Part shown: piece by piece, positions 40,824 through 49,964 of the stretch
Position numbering within the stretch: the first letter of the stretch is position 1
Layout: each line of letters starts with the position of its first letter
DNA from: Niallia sp. Man26
GTDB lineage: Bacteria > Bacillota > Bacilli > Bacillales > Cytobacillaceae
Assembly: GCF_022049065.2 (NCBI RefSeq)
Contig: NZ_CP095744.1
Location: 434,001-498,000 of the forward strand
Direction of reading: 5' to 3'
DNA length: 64,000 nucleotides
Notes under the pieces: model-generated
What the model saw: the letters and a program-made list of their open reading frames with translations, nothing else
The model's database searches: none
What the model was told of the DNA's origin: nothing
Made by a program: the position numbers and the translations under genes

Positions 40824-41654
40824 TTAGACTCTATTATTTAAACCTTCAAACTCGTTCATTTTCCCACAAATCTCTGATTGCGTGGAACTTACCACTTCTT
40901 GAGAGTTTTTGGTGACTTCACTAACCTTATTTACCTCTGTTGCTATATTTTCAATATTACTGTTGATTTTTTTAATAGCGTCTTCCACATTTCCAGCTAG
41001 TTTCCTTACTTCTGTTGCAACCACATTAAAACCACGTCCATGCTCGCCTGCTCGGGCAGCTTCAATTCCTGCATTTAATGCGAGTATATTGGTTTGTAAA
41101 GATATATTTTGAATGGATTTAGACAGTCCTCTAATTAAATCTGTTTGTTCCTGTAAGGATTGAATCGCCTGCATATTCTCCTTAGCGTTATCACTGACTA
41201 TTTCACCTAGATCTAAGGAAAGATTCTTTAATAAGGAAACAAGCTCTAATGTTTTGTTTTCACGCTCTGTAATATCTGTAGCTATTTTGAGTACTGCTGC
41301 TGCTTCCCCATTATCGTTTAATACAGGAATATAGGTGGCTTCCAGCCATAATAAATTTCCGCTTCTGCCAACTCGTTGGATTTTCTCCTGGAACTTAGTG
41401 CCTTTTCTTAAGTTTTCCCATAAAAGTGCATATTCCCTGCTGTTTTGCAATTCTTGTGTGCAAAACTGCTTATGAAGCATGTCTTTCAATGCATGCACAC
41501 TATATCCAAGTGTATTTGCAAAATGTTCGTTTGCCCAAATGACCTTACCAGTCAAATCAAATTCAACAATTGCCAAATTAGATTCTAGTGCTGCTAATAC
41601 AGAGTTGGCTTCTAACACTTGAGTACTTTTGTTGATTTCTCCAGTTGTGTTCAA
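40824..41654 (-). CDS. Soluble PAS-domain methyl-accepting chemotaxis-type protein
   Basis: The 276-residue protein lacks membrane helices. It has a PAS domain (about 20-130: [20 protein letters not shown], then a PAC-like [12 protein letters not shown]) and a short MCP signalling hairpin with the tip [32 protein letters not shown]. Such proteins signal to CheA or act with other partners in the cytosol. It starts with TTG at 41654, 8 bases after AAAGGAAG. Its leader carries a c-di-GMP-I riboswitch, linking it to the motile/sessile switch. Confidence 0.87.
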   Translation of the reverse strand: MNTTGEINKSTQVLEANSVLAALESNLAIVEFDLTGKVIWANEHFANTLGYSVHALKDMLHKQFCTQELQNSREYALLWENLRKGTKFQEKIQRVGRSGNLLWLEATYIPVLNDNGEAAAVLKIATDITERENKTLELVSLLKNLSLDLGEIVSDNAKENMQAIQSLQEQTDLIRGLSKSIQNISLQTNILALNAGIEAARAGEHGRGFNVVATEVRKLAGNVEDAIKKINSNIENIATEVNKVSEVTKNSQEVVSSTQSEICGKMNEFEGLNNRV

Positions 41655-41768
41655 GTTCGTTCTTCCTTTTTCTATTTAGTTTTTAATTACAATTTTTAGA
41701 TATACTACTAGTTCCGTACAGCTTTAATATTTATTAATCACAGTCTCTTCAATTTATATCGTTATTCT

Positions 41769-41846
41769 CCCTTCGGTAACCCAGCCATCGTAGAATTTCC
41801 TTAGACCTGTGGTTTTGCGTCCTTATCTTTCAACAAGTTTGCCTTT
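41769..41846 (-). promoter_or_regulatory. Cyclic di-GMP-I (GEMM) riboswitch
   Basis: The minus strand shows the conserved GEMM order: GGCAAAC, a GAAA tetraloop, AAGGACGCAAAACCACAGG, TCTAAGG, then the second stem with ATGGCTGGGTTACCG. The GGACGCAAA core and the GAAA tetraloop with its receptor are intact. It lies 115 bases before the PAS-chemoreceptor start; I see no clear terminator in between, so the switching mode is open. Confidence 0.9.
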
Positions 41847-42027
41847 TTCTAGAGTTTGATTCTACTTCTAATTAATTTCCAGCTACTATTTATAACGGCT
41901 GTAATTCAATGTTTAAAATAGGAAATTACTCCTATATTTTATCCTATTAAAGGATGAAAACTTGATAATGTGGAAGTAAAACTACTAAGCAGTTTTTTTA
42001 AAGGAGTATTATTGAAGGAGGAGTAGA

Positions 42028-42381
42028 ATGACCAGGCCTATAAAAAATCATGTGGGAACTATCTTTATCCCTGTTAGCGATATTGAAAAAGCAAAAGATT
42101 GGTACTGTGACTTTTTAGGTTTGCCTGCAAATGGTGAAATCTTGTTTGATCATCTGTATGTATTGCCAATGGAAGGAACAGGCATTGTGCTGGACAGCAA
42201 AATATACGCAGAAGGAAACATTATTAATACACCATTATTTCATTTTAATACAGAAGATATTAAGGCAGCATATGCGTACTCAGAAAAAAAACAAATTGAG
42301 TTAGTTACCACCATTCAACATGAACATTATTTCACTTTCAAAGACCCGGATGGAAATCATTTAATGGTTTGTAAATGTTAA
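42028..42381 (+). CDS. VOC (glyoxalase/bleomycin-resistance fold) family protein
   Basis: The 117-residue protein shows a VOC fold: HVGTIFIPVSDIEKAKDWYC, a mid strand LYVLPMEGTG and the closing YFTFKDPDGNHLMVCK with a metal-type residue near its end. The family covers glyoxalases, dioxygenases and drug-binding proteins, and this one is not assignable further. The ATG follows GGAGGAG. It is monocistronic. Confidence 0.85.
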   Translation: MTRPIKNHVGTIFIPVSDIEKAKDWYCDFLGLPANGEILFDHLYVLPMEGTGIVLDSKIYAEGNIINTPLFHFNTEDIKAAYAYSEKKQIELVTTIQHEHYFTFKDPDGNHLMVCKC

Positions 42382-42388
42382 ATAAGAA

Positions 42389-42409
42389 GAGATCAGGTTA
42401 GCTGATCTC
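42389..42409. terminator. Hairpin between convergent genes
   Basis: GAGATCAG and CTGATCTC form an 8-base stem without a good T tract, just past the VOC stop; a weak terminator at best. Confidence 0.4.
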
Positions 42410-42410
42410 C

Positions 42411-42632
42411 TCAAACGGAGTTATTTGTAACAGGATTTGAGCTGCTTACTTTCTTTACTACAAAAACGAGGGCGATAAAGCCCATGAAACATGTTGCTGC
42501 GCCAACACCCATTAAGCCTAAAACAAAGGCAGCTATACACCAAATGAATTCTTTAAAGACCCTCACCTTCCTCCTAATACTCTGGTCTTGATACATATGC
42601 TTTATCTGCGTATAATTTATAGCAAACTCCAA
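42411..42632 (-). CDS. Small membrane protein, unknown
   Basis: The frame codes for up to 73 residues with two helices in EFIWCIAAFVLGLMGVGAAT and CFMGFIALVFVVKK. The start is unclear: TTG at 42632, ATG at 42596, or a GTG at 42566 that follows AGGAGG closely. It is divergent from the response regulator gene, and no family is recognised. Confidence 0.5.
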   Translation of the reverse strand: MEFAINYTQIKHMYQDQSIRRKVRVFKEFIWCIAAFVLGLMGVGAATCFMGFIALVFVVKKVSSSNPVTNNSV

Positions 42633-42693
42633 ATATGGAATTTTTTAGAGGAAAAACAAATGACAATTAGTAAATATAGAAAGAAGTGATCTT

Positions 42694-43398
42694 GTGACTA
42701 CTCATAAGGCATTAATTATCGATGATGATACAGAGCTTTGCAAACTGCTTCAGAATTGTCTTGCCACAGCTGGCACTGAAGCAGATGTTGCTCATACTGC
42801 TTCGAACGGCATATCCCTCTTCCTTAACGGCCATTATCATGTTGCGATACTTGACGTGATGCTCCCTGATATTAATGGCTTTAGTTTATTAGAACAGATT
42901 AGGCAAAACAGCAATATTCCCATTTTAATGCTGACAGCTAAAGGTGATGAGACAGATAAAGTGAAAGGCTTGCAGCTTGGTGCAGACGATTATTTAACAA
43001 AGCCCTTTGGTATCCGAGAGTTTCTGGCCAGAATTGAATCTTTAATCAGGAGAAATACCATTTTAAACGCTCATGATTCGAAGGCTCTTAATAGTAAATT
43101 AACCTTTCCTACTATTACTATCGATGCAGACAATCGCTCTGTTTTCATAGATAGTGAGTTTGTGAAACTGACAGCAAAGGAGTTTGACTTGCTGTATTTT
43201 TTGGCTTGTAACAAAGGCAGAATCTTCACAAAAAGCCAGTTATACAATCAAGTCTGGCATGATGAATATGCTTTTGATGATAACAATATCATGTCCTTTA
43301 TTAGTAAATTACGAAAAAAAATTGAGAATCCCGCCAAAGGCCTCTTATTTATTGAAACTATTCGCGGAGTTGGTTATCGGTTTAATCATCATGGTTAA
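42694..43398 (+). CDS. OmpR-family response regulator of an ABC-linked two-component system
   Basis: The 234-residue regulator has a receiver domain (acidic DDDT start, phospho-acceptor in VAILDVMLPD, KPFG) and a winged helix ending IRGVGYRFN. It starts with GTG. Its stop overlaps the kinase start by 8 bases. With the kinase and ABC exporter downstream it resembles regulators of peptide-antibiotic resistance or lantibiotic immunity. Confidence 0.9.
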   Translation: MTTHKALIIDDDTELCKLLQNCLATAGTEADVAHTASNGISLFLNGHYHVAILDVMLPDINGFSLLEQIRQNSNIPILMLTAKGDETDKVKGLQLGADDYLTKPFGIREFLARIESLIRRNTILNAHDSKALNSKLTFPTITIDADNRSVFIDSEFVKLTAKEFDLLYFLACNKGRIFTKSQLYNQVWHDEYAFDDNNIMSFISKLRKKIENPAKGLLFIETIRGVGYRFNHHG

Positions 43399-44329
43399 TA
43401 TTTTATCTATTATTTTTTCTGTTATTTTGCTGCTCATTGTTATTTTCCTATTCATTTACATACGTAGTATAAAAAAAGAGCTGAACGATATTACCCTTGT
43501 AGTCGATGAGATGGCACAAGGAAATATGGACAGGCGTATCGTTATTGCTGAAAATTCCATTGCTGCAGAGTTAAGCTATAAAATAAACGAAGTTGTTATT
43601 AATGCGAAGAGTGAAATTGTCCACCATAAACAATCTGAAAAAGCATACCGGCAGTTGGTTACAAGCTTGTCCCATGATATAAGAACTCCTTTAGCCTCTT
43701 TAACCGGCTATCTTGAAGCAATACAACTAGGTTTAGTTAATGATAGTGATAAAGACCATTATTTGAAGACATCCTTATCAAAAGCGCATGACCTCCATCA
43801 TTTCATTGATACTCTGTTTGAATGGCTGAAGCTGGAATCAGGTGAACGGCTGTACGACTTGGATGAAGTGGAGATATTTGAATATACAAGAACAATAGTA
43901 GCTGACTGGATTCCTCAGCTGGAGGATGCTGGCATGGACTATGTTATTTCTATTCCAGAAGAAGTGCAGTATATGATAACAGATAAGACAGCATGGAAAC
44001 GTATATTAGACAATCTCTTACAAAATGTATTAAATCATAGTTCTGCTTCCTCTCTGTTCATATATATTTACATAAAAAACAGTAATGTCTATGCGGAAAT
44101 ACGAGATAATGGGATTGGAATTGCTGAATCTCATTTACCACATATTTTTGATAGGCTTTATAAAGGAAATTCTGCTCGTGGTGTGAAAGGCAACGGACTT
44201 GGTCTAGCTATCGTGAAGGAATTAGTTAAAGGAATCGGAGGAAAGATAACCGTAGAGAGCACTCTAAAGCAAGGTACAGCTTTTTTTATGGAGCTGCCTT
44301 TACATCTCCCTTCAAGCAAACAAGAATAA
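43391..44329 (+). CDS. Sensor histidine kinase with short N-terminal membrane anchor
   Basis: The 312-residue kinase starts at the ATG at 43391 (MVNILSIIFSVILLLIVIFL) and has a single N-terminal membrane segment with almost no extracellular part, HAMP-like linker, HisKA with LSHDIRTPLASLTGY and a HATPase domain (DNGIGIAESH, KGNGLGLAIVK). Kinases this short usually sense through the linked transporter. The frame open from 43184 is inside the regulator gene and is rejected. Confidence 0.87.
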   Translation: MVNILSIIFSVILLLIVIFLFIYIRSIKKELNDITLVVDEMAQGNMDRRIVIAENSIAAELSYKINEVVINAKSEIVHHKQSEKAYRQLVTSLSHDIRTPLASLTGYLEAIQLGLVNDSDKDHYLKTSLSKAHDLHHFIDTLFEWLKLESGERLYDLDEVEIFEYTRTIVADWIPQLEDAGMDYVISIPEEVQYMITDKTAWKRILDNLLQNVLNHSSASSLFIYIYIKNSNVYAEIRDNGIGIAESHLPHIFDRLYKGNSARGVKGNGLGLAIVKELVKGIGGKITVESTLKQGTAFFMELPLHLPSSKQE

Positions 44330-44396
44330 TTCAAGTTAACGGCAAGGTTTAAGCAAGGTTAGCCTGTTATTCTTGTAAGGAAAGGAGCTGAATGAT

Positions 44397-45320
44397 TTGA
44401 GCGATTATATTATTCAAACGAAAAATCTGACAAAAAAATATGGAAACAATACAGTGGTCGACGGTGTACATATAAATGTACGGCGAGGACATGTTTACGG
44501 TCTGCTAGGAAGGAATGGTGCAGGCAAAACGACAATAATGAAAATGTTATTAGGATTATCCTCCATATCTGCTGGTGAAGTTCACTTGTTCGGGCAACCA
44601 CTTAATAAGAATCAAAGTAAGCTGTACCCAAGGATTGGATCTATTGTAGAAATTCCAGGCTTTTATCCTAATCTCACTGGAACGGAAAATCTGCAGATAT
44701 TTGCTAGGTTGAGAGGAACGATAAAAAAAGACGCAGTAAAGCGTGCCCTTGAAACAGTGGACCTTCCTTATAATGACAGCAAAAAGTTTGCAGCCTATTC
44801 TTTAGGAATGAAACAGCGGCTTGGGATAGCAAACGCCCTTCTTAATGATCCGGAATTATTGATTTTAGACGAACCAACAAACGGTCTGGATCCAATTGGA
44901 ATTGCAGAAATTCGTGCTTTCATCCGCAGCTTAAGTACAGAGTATGGAAAAACGATTCTTATATCCAGCCATATTCTTTCAGAAATTGCCTTAATGGCAG
45001 ATGATATCGGCATTATTGACAAAGGTGTTCTACTAGAAGAAAGCACAATGGCAGAGCTTGAAAAGAAGAACAATAAGTATATTCGTGTTTGTGTTTCATC
45101 TCAATCACAGGCAGCGCATGTTCTTGAACACAGCCTTGCTATTTCCGACTATTCCGTCGAAGCAGACAACTCTATTCGAATTTACGATACTACTGTAAAT
45201 CCTGAAGAACTAAATAAGCGCTTAGTAACAGCTGGTGTGGGTGTTTCTACTATTCAAATATGCAATGATAATCTAGAAGAATACTTCAAAAAAATTACAG
45301 GGGGTGCAGGCATTGCTTAA
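44397..45320 (+). CDS. ABC transporter ATP-binding protein (BcrA/lantibiotic-immunity type)
   Basis: The 307-residue ATPase has Walker A GRNGAGKTT, Q-loop EIPGFYPNLT, signature YSLGMKQRLGIANAL, Walker B LLILDEPTNGLDP and ISSHILSEIA, plus a C-terminal accessory domain. This type exports or shields against bacitracin, lantibiotics or similar peptides. It starts with TTG at 44397 after AAGGAG and overlaps the permease gene. Confidence 0.9.
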   Translation: MSDYIIQTKNLTKKYGNNTVVDGVHINVRRGHVYGLLGRNGAGKTTIMKMLLGLSSISAGEVHLFGQPLNKNQSKLYPRIGSIVEIPGFYPNLTGTENLQIFARLRGTIKKDAVKRALETVDLPYNDSKKFAAYSLGMKQRLGIANALLNDPELLILDEPTNGLDPIGIAEIRAFIRSLSTEYGKTILISSHILSEIALMADDIGIIDKGVLLEESTMAELEKKNNKYIRVCVSSQSQAAHVLEHSLAISDYSVEADNSIRIYDTTVNPEELNKRLVTAGVGVSTIQICNDNLEEYFKKITGGAGIA

Positions 45321-46044
45321 TGTTCTTGCTGCAGAATGCATGAAGCTTCGTCGCAATAAACTAATGCTAGTTTGCACTTGTCTCGCTCTTCTCCTGCCAT
45401 GCCTGCTCATTGCAGATGACCTTTACCAGTACAAAGGTACAACACCTGATGATCCTGTTATGACTTGGCTCTTTAGCCAATCCTTATTGTGTCAGTTAAT
45501 TATTTACCCAATCTTGAGCTCCTTTTTACTGACATTTCTGATTCAAAAAGAATATAGTGACCATACAATGATCAATACGATGACCGCACCTGTTAAACGT
45601 GAAAAATTTCTGGCTGGAAAGATAATTGTTTGGGCTGTGTGGCATATGATAATAACCCTGCTTTATCTTGGCATTATTCTTGCTGGAGCTTACTTCTTAT
45701 ATGGCAGTCAGTCTTCGAGCAGATCTGTCCCAGAAATGATAGAAATGGTGGGAAAAACCGGAGTATACAACTTTTGCACACTCACTCCTGTCATTTGGAT
45801 AGCTGTTATGCAAAGGAAAACCTTCTACCCTTCTTTGCTATGTTCCCTTATTTTCAGTGCGATTGGATTTGCTGGGTTATACTGGCCGGAAACACTAAGC
45901 AGCATCGTACCGTGGTCTGCGGTAGCATTGTTAACCGCTCCAGGAGTAAACGTGTTTTTCGGTATAGCATATGCTTCTATAAGCATATGTGCAATTGTTG
46001 GCCTATTTATGTCCTTCTATTCCTTCAAGAATCAGGAGTTATAA
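45304..46044 (+). CDS. ABC-2 type membrane permease
   Basis: The 246-residue protein has six hydrophobic helices of the ABC-2 type, a basic N-terminus (AAECMKLRRNKLML) and the conserved loop QKEYSDHTMINTMTAPVKRE-like segment typical of lantibiotic-immunity permeases. It overlaps the ATPase gene by 17 bases. It would form the exporter with that ATPase under the two-component system upstream. Confidence 0.87.
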   Translation: MQALLNVLAAECMKLRRNKLMLVCTCLALLLPCLLIADDLYQYKGTTPDDPVMTWLFSQSLLCQLIIYPILSSFLLTFLIQKEYSDHTMINTMTAPVKREKFLAGKIIVWAVWHMIITLLYLGIILAGAYFLYGSQSSSRSVPEMIEMVGKTGVYNFCTLTPVIWIAVMQRKTFYPSLLCSLIFSAIGFAGLYWPETLSSIVPWSAVALLTAPGVNVFFGIAYASISICAIVGLFMSFYSFKNQEL

Positions 46045-46079
46045 GGTTAATTGGCGGGGAAAAAGAGCATTTCTCCGCT

Positions 46080-46505
46080 TTAGTTACTGACTTTCATATG
46101 AGGACATTTGCTAGAAAGGACTTTTATGAACATTTCCCTTTTCTCCGGTGAGATAAGAACAGAGCTGTATTTATCGTAGAAGATTTCAATTCGCTGTAAG
46201 GATAAGGCGGGGCTTGATAAGGGATTTCTAGTTTTCTTAAGAGATTGTATACGATGGAGCGGTATGGTCGTCTGGAATGGTCCATATTTAATTATTAAGC
46301 TGTCGTCTGTGATGACATAATAAGTAGCCAGCCAAAACCACAGCATAATTAGTGGTAAAATAATGGCGCCAAGCAAAACGATTATGAACACATATATACT
46401 GAATGGTTTTACCATAAGTCCATATATGCCACTGCCTATAGCAAAAATACATGCTCCCCAAATAATAACGGTTAACCACCAGTCTTTTTTTGACTTAAAC
46501 TTCAC
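46080..46505 (-). CDS. Bacterial PH-domain membrane protein (bPH_4 type)
   Basis: The 141-residue protein has two helices (about 11-30 and 36-60) and a PH-like domain with YYVITDDSLIIKYGPFQTTI and IPLHRIQSLKKTRNPLSSPA. Such proteins are membrane-linked scaffolds of unknown role. The GTG at 46505 follows GGAGG at 8 bases; the GTG at 46514 is within the ribosome site. Confidence 0.75.
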   Translation of the reverse strand: MKFKSKKDWWLTVIIWGACIFAIGSGIYGLMVKPFSIYVFIIVLLGAIILPLIMLWFWLATYYVITDDSLIIKYGPFQTTIPLHRIQSLKKTRNPLSSPALSLQRIEIFYDKYSSVLISPEKREMFIKVLSSKCPHMKVSN

Positions 46506-46536
46506 TGAAGTCACCTCCGAGAAAAGTTAGTTTATT

Positions 46537-46575
46537 TATTCTTTTAGACTGCAGAAATCGCAGTCTAAAAGAATA
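46537..46575. terminator. Perfect 16-base hairpin between ltrA and the PH-domain gene
   Basis: TATTCTTTTAGACTGC and GCAGTCTAAAAGAATA flank a 7-base loop. There is no T tract on either strand, so it may be an RNA-stabilising hairpin or an unusual terminator of the gene ending at 46592. Confidence 0.55.
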
Positions 46576-46591
46576 GGTATCACGCTTTTTC

Positions 46592-47683
46592 TTAAGTTGT
46601 TGTCAGCTTTGCATAAACAATAAAAAAGAATGTTAATTCCACTACTATTACTATTGACGAAACAGGAACAAGTAAATTAAAAATAAAGAACACTGCCAGC
46701 ATGCCTAAAAACAAACCTAAGTGATAGATTTTTAGACGATGATGCACATGTCTGTACTGATGGAAAACAAATGTAGTCGAAAAGAAGTACAGCAGCACAG
46801 ATCCGAAGGTGAAATATAAGCTAAAATGATAGTCAATCTCATGTAAAACCATCAGTCTGATGGATGCAGCAATTGCACTTAATGACATAAGTATAAATAG
46901 ATGTCCATAAATGATTGTTTGACCGGCAGTTTGGATGGATTTATCTACTTTTTTCTCGACGTTATCAAAATACTGCCACCACATCGCAATAATCAGTAAA
47001 AATGCTCCAATCGCAAAACTGATTGATTCCCAATCTCCTTGAGTAGGCTGAATGACTGCCAATGTACTGACAAGTGACTCACCAAAGAGGATAATTGTAA
47101 ATAAACCGAAACGCTCTAAAAGATGCCCTGTGTCTGTAGGTACTTTAACTAAATATTTACGGCCTAATATCGGCACAATTATATCGATAAGAATTCCTGC
47201 ATACAGGATGGCATAACGAATCCACGACTCGAAAAACAGTGACAATAACGAAACGGCTATTCCTATCCAGAAATATCTTCCGAAAAATTGTGCTGCCAGC
47301 TTCCGGTCTCCCTCTTCAATCCGTTGCACGACCAAATATTGAACAGCTGTTACAGCTCTTAAGCCAATATACCCGATTAAGAAGGACAGATAATACGGAT
47401 CAAAATCTACCGATAAGCTTGAAGTCATAAGTAACGCAAAAAACATTTGTAGAATTAAAAAGATTCGCTGATGAAACGCATCCTGTCCGAAGCGGTTAAC
47501 AAACATCGTTTGTCCTACCCATGCCCACCAAATCGGCACAAATATCAGCACAAATTTAAACAAATATTCTGTATGTATATGTCCGTCTTCCACATGTAGC
47601 AAAACATGTGTAGCGACCGCAACAGATGCAACAAACAGTAAATCATAAAAAAGCTCTAACCATGTCACTTTCTTTTCATGCAA
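46592..47683 (-). CDS. Low temperature requirement A (LtrA) family membrane protein
   Basis: The 363-residue protein has about ten helices and the LtrA signature VTWLELFYDLLFVASVAVAT at its start and a later RFGLFTIILFGESLV. LtrA was described in Listeria as needed for growth in the cold, but the activity is unknown. The TTG at 47683 follows AGGAGG at 9 bases; the ATG at 47701 precedes that ribosome site and is unlikely. Confidence 0.87.
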   Translation of the reverse strand: MHEKKVTWLELFYDLLFVASVAVATHVLLHVEDGHIHTEYLFKFVLIFVPIWWAWVGQTMFVNRFGQDAFHQRIFLILQMFFALLMTSSLSVDFDPYYLSFLIGYIGLRAVTAVQYLVVQRIEEGDRKLAAQFFGRYFWIGIAVSLLSLFFESWIRYAILYAGILIDIIVPILGRKYLVKVPTDTGHLLERFGLFTIILFGESLVSTLAVIQPTQGDWESISFAIGAFLLIIAMWWQYFDNVEKKVDKSIQTAGQTIIYGHLFILMSLSAIAASIRLMVLHEIDYHFSLYFTFGSVLLYFFSTTFVFHQYRHVHHRLKIYHLGLFLGMLAVFFIFNLLVPVSSIVIVVELTFFFIVYAKLTTT

Positions 47684-47854
47684 TTTAGAATTCCTCCTCA
47701 TTCCCCTTAAAATATAATTTTTCTTTTTTATGTAAGATTCAGAATATTCCCCTGATATTCAGATAAAGAATGCTCTACAGCTTATTTTAACAGAATAAGC
47801 AACGTATAAATAGGTAATATATTGTTTTCACCTCCTTCCAAAACTACAAAAAAA

Positions 47855-47868
47855 CTGCCAAAAGGCAG
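47855..47868 (-). terminator. Intrinsic terminator of the DUF4085 gene
   Basis: CTGCC-TTTT-GGCAG on the minus strand is followed by TTTTTTTG, 12 bases past the stop. Confidence 0.8.
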
Positions 47869-47879
47869 CCTCAGAAGTT

Positions 47880-49076
47880 TTACAGAAGAAGGGACTGATA
47901 TTTCCTGCTTACTTCATCTGTTAATATATCTTTTTCATAAAAATATGTTAGATAGACACTTAACAGCATTTCATTTTCTTCTGTAATTTCCACTTGTAAT
48001 AATAACGAATTGATTAAATCTAGATGTTTTTCAGGGTTATGATAAATGGTATTCCAAGCACGAACTTGCATTTCTATACTGCCTTCTAAGATTGCTGCTT
48101 CTAATTCTTCTACTGCCAGCGGTTCATTAGACTGACTGTCCGGATCTTCATAAATATCGGTATAAAGAAAATCAGCTAGATGGTATTCAGCTAAGCTATA
48201 TTGTGATTGGCTGTTTTTTGATGTGATAATGATCTTATTTTTTTCGAATTCAACCTTGCCATTTACGAGTTGAACGTTGTTTGTAAAGGACTGAATAGGT
48301 GAGAGTATGTCTTGTGTAATCAGCCAATATGAATGCTCTCCGTTCAGCTGCTTCACAAAGTCATTCCATGCTAAATCTTCCAGCTTTTCCTCCGCTCTAT
48401 ATTGCGTGTAAATACTTGGGCGATAATAACATGCCGCATTTATTTTCTCCATATGAATAGTCCATTCTGTTTCAGGACAGTCAAGCAGCACACGTAAAGC
48501 AAAACCATCTTTCGTTTTCTTTAACTCACTGTATAGCATATATTGTCCTGCCATAATCATACAAGGATCTTCTTCTGCTGTAATATTTTCAAAATGGAAG
48601 TGTATATAAGAAGCTGTAGAAAAACCTCCTTCTGTATTAACAAAAAGATGCAACTCATTTCCCTTCCGTTCCAACCGCTCTACCGCAAAATCATGTATTC
48701 CTGCTGCAAAAACCGCTTGTGCTGTTGAAGATAGTGATGCAGCTGCTTCAGTTGTTTGCATATAGGCAGCATCTAAAATATCTTCAAATTTCTCTTCTTG
48801 CTCCTTTATCCATTGCAAATAATCACCACGGACTGTTGCAGGAAGATCAGGCTGATTTAATGTGCCATCTTCCAAATAAGGTAGAAACAACTTTGGCAAA
48901 ACTTCCTGTAATTCTGCTTTCACATCCTCCAGTTCATCTTTTAAAGCTGTATGTATATCTTCGCCCTCTTCTTTTGCTTCCGATAACACCATTCCCCATT
49001 CCTCATCGGTTTCATTTATCGGCAGTAGATTACATTGGGTAAAAGCTTTTTTTGCCTCCAATGTAAGATTCCACAT
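47880..49076 (-). CDS. DUF4085 family protein
   Basis: The 398-residue soluble protein starts MWNLTLEAKKAFTQCNLLPI, which I recognise as the DUF4085 family. It is acidic, with no signal or membrane helix, and ends in short helical repeats (EEDKHLDLINSLLL-like). No function is known. The ATG at 49076 follows GAGGAG. The next gene upstream is the broken VOC gene, 19 bases away, so they may have been co-transcribed. Confidence 0.7.
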   Translation of the reverse strand: MWNLTLEAKKAFTQCNLLPINETDEEWGMVLSEAKEEGEDIHTALKDELEDVKAELQEVLPKLFLPYLEDGTLNQPDLPATVRGDYLQWIKEQEEKFEDILDAAYMQTTEAAASLSSTAQAVFAAGIHDFAVERLERKGNELHLFVNTEGGFSTASYIHFHFENITAEEDPCMIMAGQYMLYSELKKTKDGFALRVLLDCPETEWTIHMEKINAACYYRPSIYTQYRAEEKLEDLAWNDFVKQLNGEHSYWLITQDILSPIQSFTNNVQLVNGKVEFEKNKIIITSKNSQSQYSLAEYHLADFLYTDIYEDPDSQSNEPLAVEELEAAILEGSIEMQVRAWNTIYHNPEKHLDLINSLLLQVEITEENEMLLSVYLTYFYEKDILTDEVSRKYQSLLL

Positions 49077-49094
49077 AGTTAACAACTCCTCGTT

Positions 49095-49592
49095 TTATTG
49101 TGTATAAGCATCCTCTAATACACTTAAGTCAATTTTTTTCATTTTCATCACAGCGTTCATTACTCGCTGTGATTTGTCCGGGTCAGGATCTGCTATCATA
49201 TCATTCAAACTTACTGGGACTATTTGCCAGGATACACCAAAACGGTCCTTTAGCCACCCGCACACTTGGGCCTTCTCATCGCCGCCTTCTGACAGCTTAG
49301 TCCAATAATAATCAAGCTCCTCTTGTGTTGCACAATGAACAATAAATGAAATGGCTTCCGTGAATTTATGTGTGCTGCCACCGTTTAATGCGACGAATTC
49401 CTACCCTTCGATAGTAAAGCTTATCGTCATTACATCTCCCTCGGAAATCCCGCTGATTATTTGACGCTGTTTACCGTAACGTGTAATTTTGCCAATGGAA
49501 GAGTTGTTAAAAATCGACGTATAGTGCCTCACCGCATCTTCTGCCTCTGTATTAAACCAAAGATTTGCTGTGATTTTTTGAATAGTAGACAT
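49095..49592 (-). pseudogene. PhnB-like VOC protein broken by one in-frame TAG
   Basis: A single reading frame of 165 codons from 49592 to the TAA at 49095 is interrupted only by a TAG at 49401-49403. The first part ends DVMTISFTIEG; after the stop it continues EFVALNGGSTHKFTEAISFI and DRFGVSWQIVPVSLNDMI, typical of the 3-demethylubiquinone-methyltransferase-like VOC family. Relatives have Gln at the stop position (CAG to TAG, one change). A recent nonsense mutation or sequencing error is likely. Confidence 0.85.
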
Positions 49593-49964
49593 GAGTACGC
49601 TCCTGACAAGTTTAATTTATTGCTGTTAACTCTTCCTACGTATTTTTGCATGGTAAAGTTTCATTTCAGCAAGGAACTCAAACAAATTTATTATAATTTT
49701 ATTATGTAAACAAGAATTCAAAATCTTTATTTAGCAAATCGCACTCAAAAACTTCAGCTCTATTGCTTTCTAACTTTTTCATTACTAACTAAGACAGATA
49801 TTACTCTCCTATACTCTGCATCATTTTTGCACGCTTTCATATACTGTTTTTACTTTTCTTAGTTACTATAATGTTAATTTGTTAAATTCCTCACAAATAT
49901 TAGTTATAATATAAATATAAAAAATCATAATAAATAACGAAGAAATCTATCTTGAAGGAGATAT
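49593..49964. other. Divergent intergenic region
   Basis: This AT-rich stretch separates the broken VOC gene from the HxlR gene and probably carries promoters of both. I saw no gene and no clear operator. Confidence 0.45.

Noticed and set aside
43184..43390. Longer start for the histidine kinase at 43184
   Set aside because: It lies wholly inside the response regulator gene in another frame; the ATG at 43391 begins the membrane segment.
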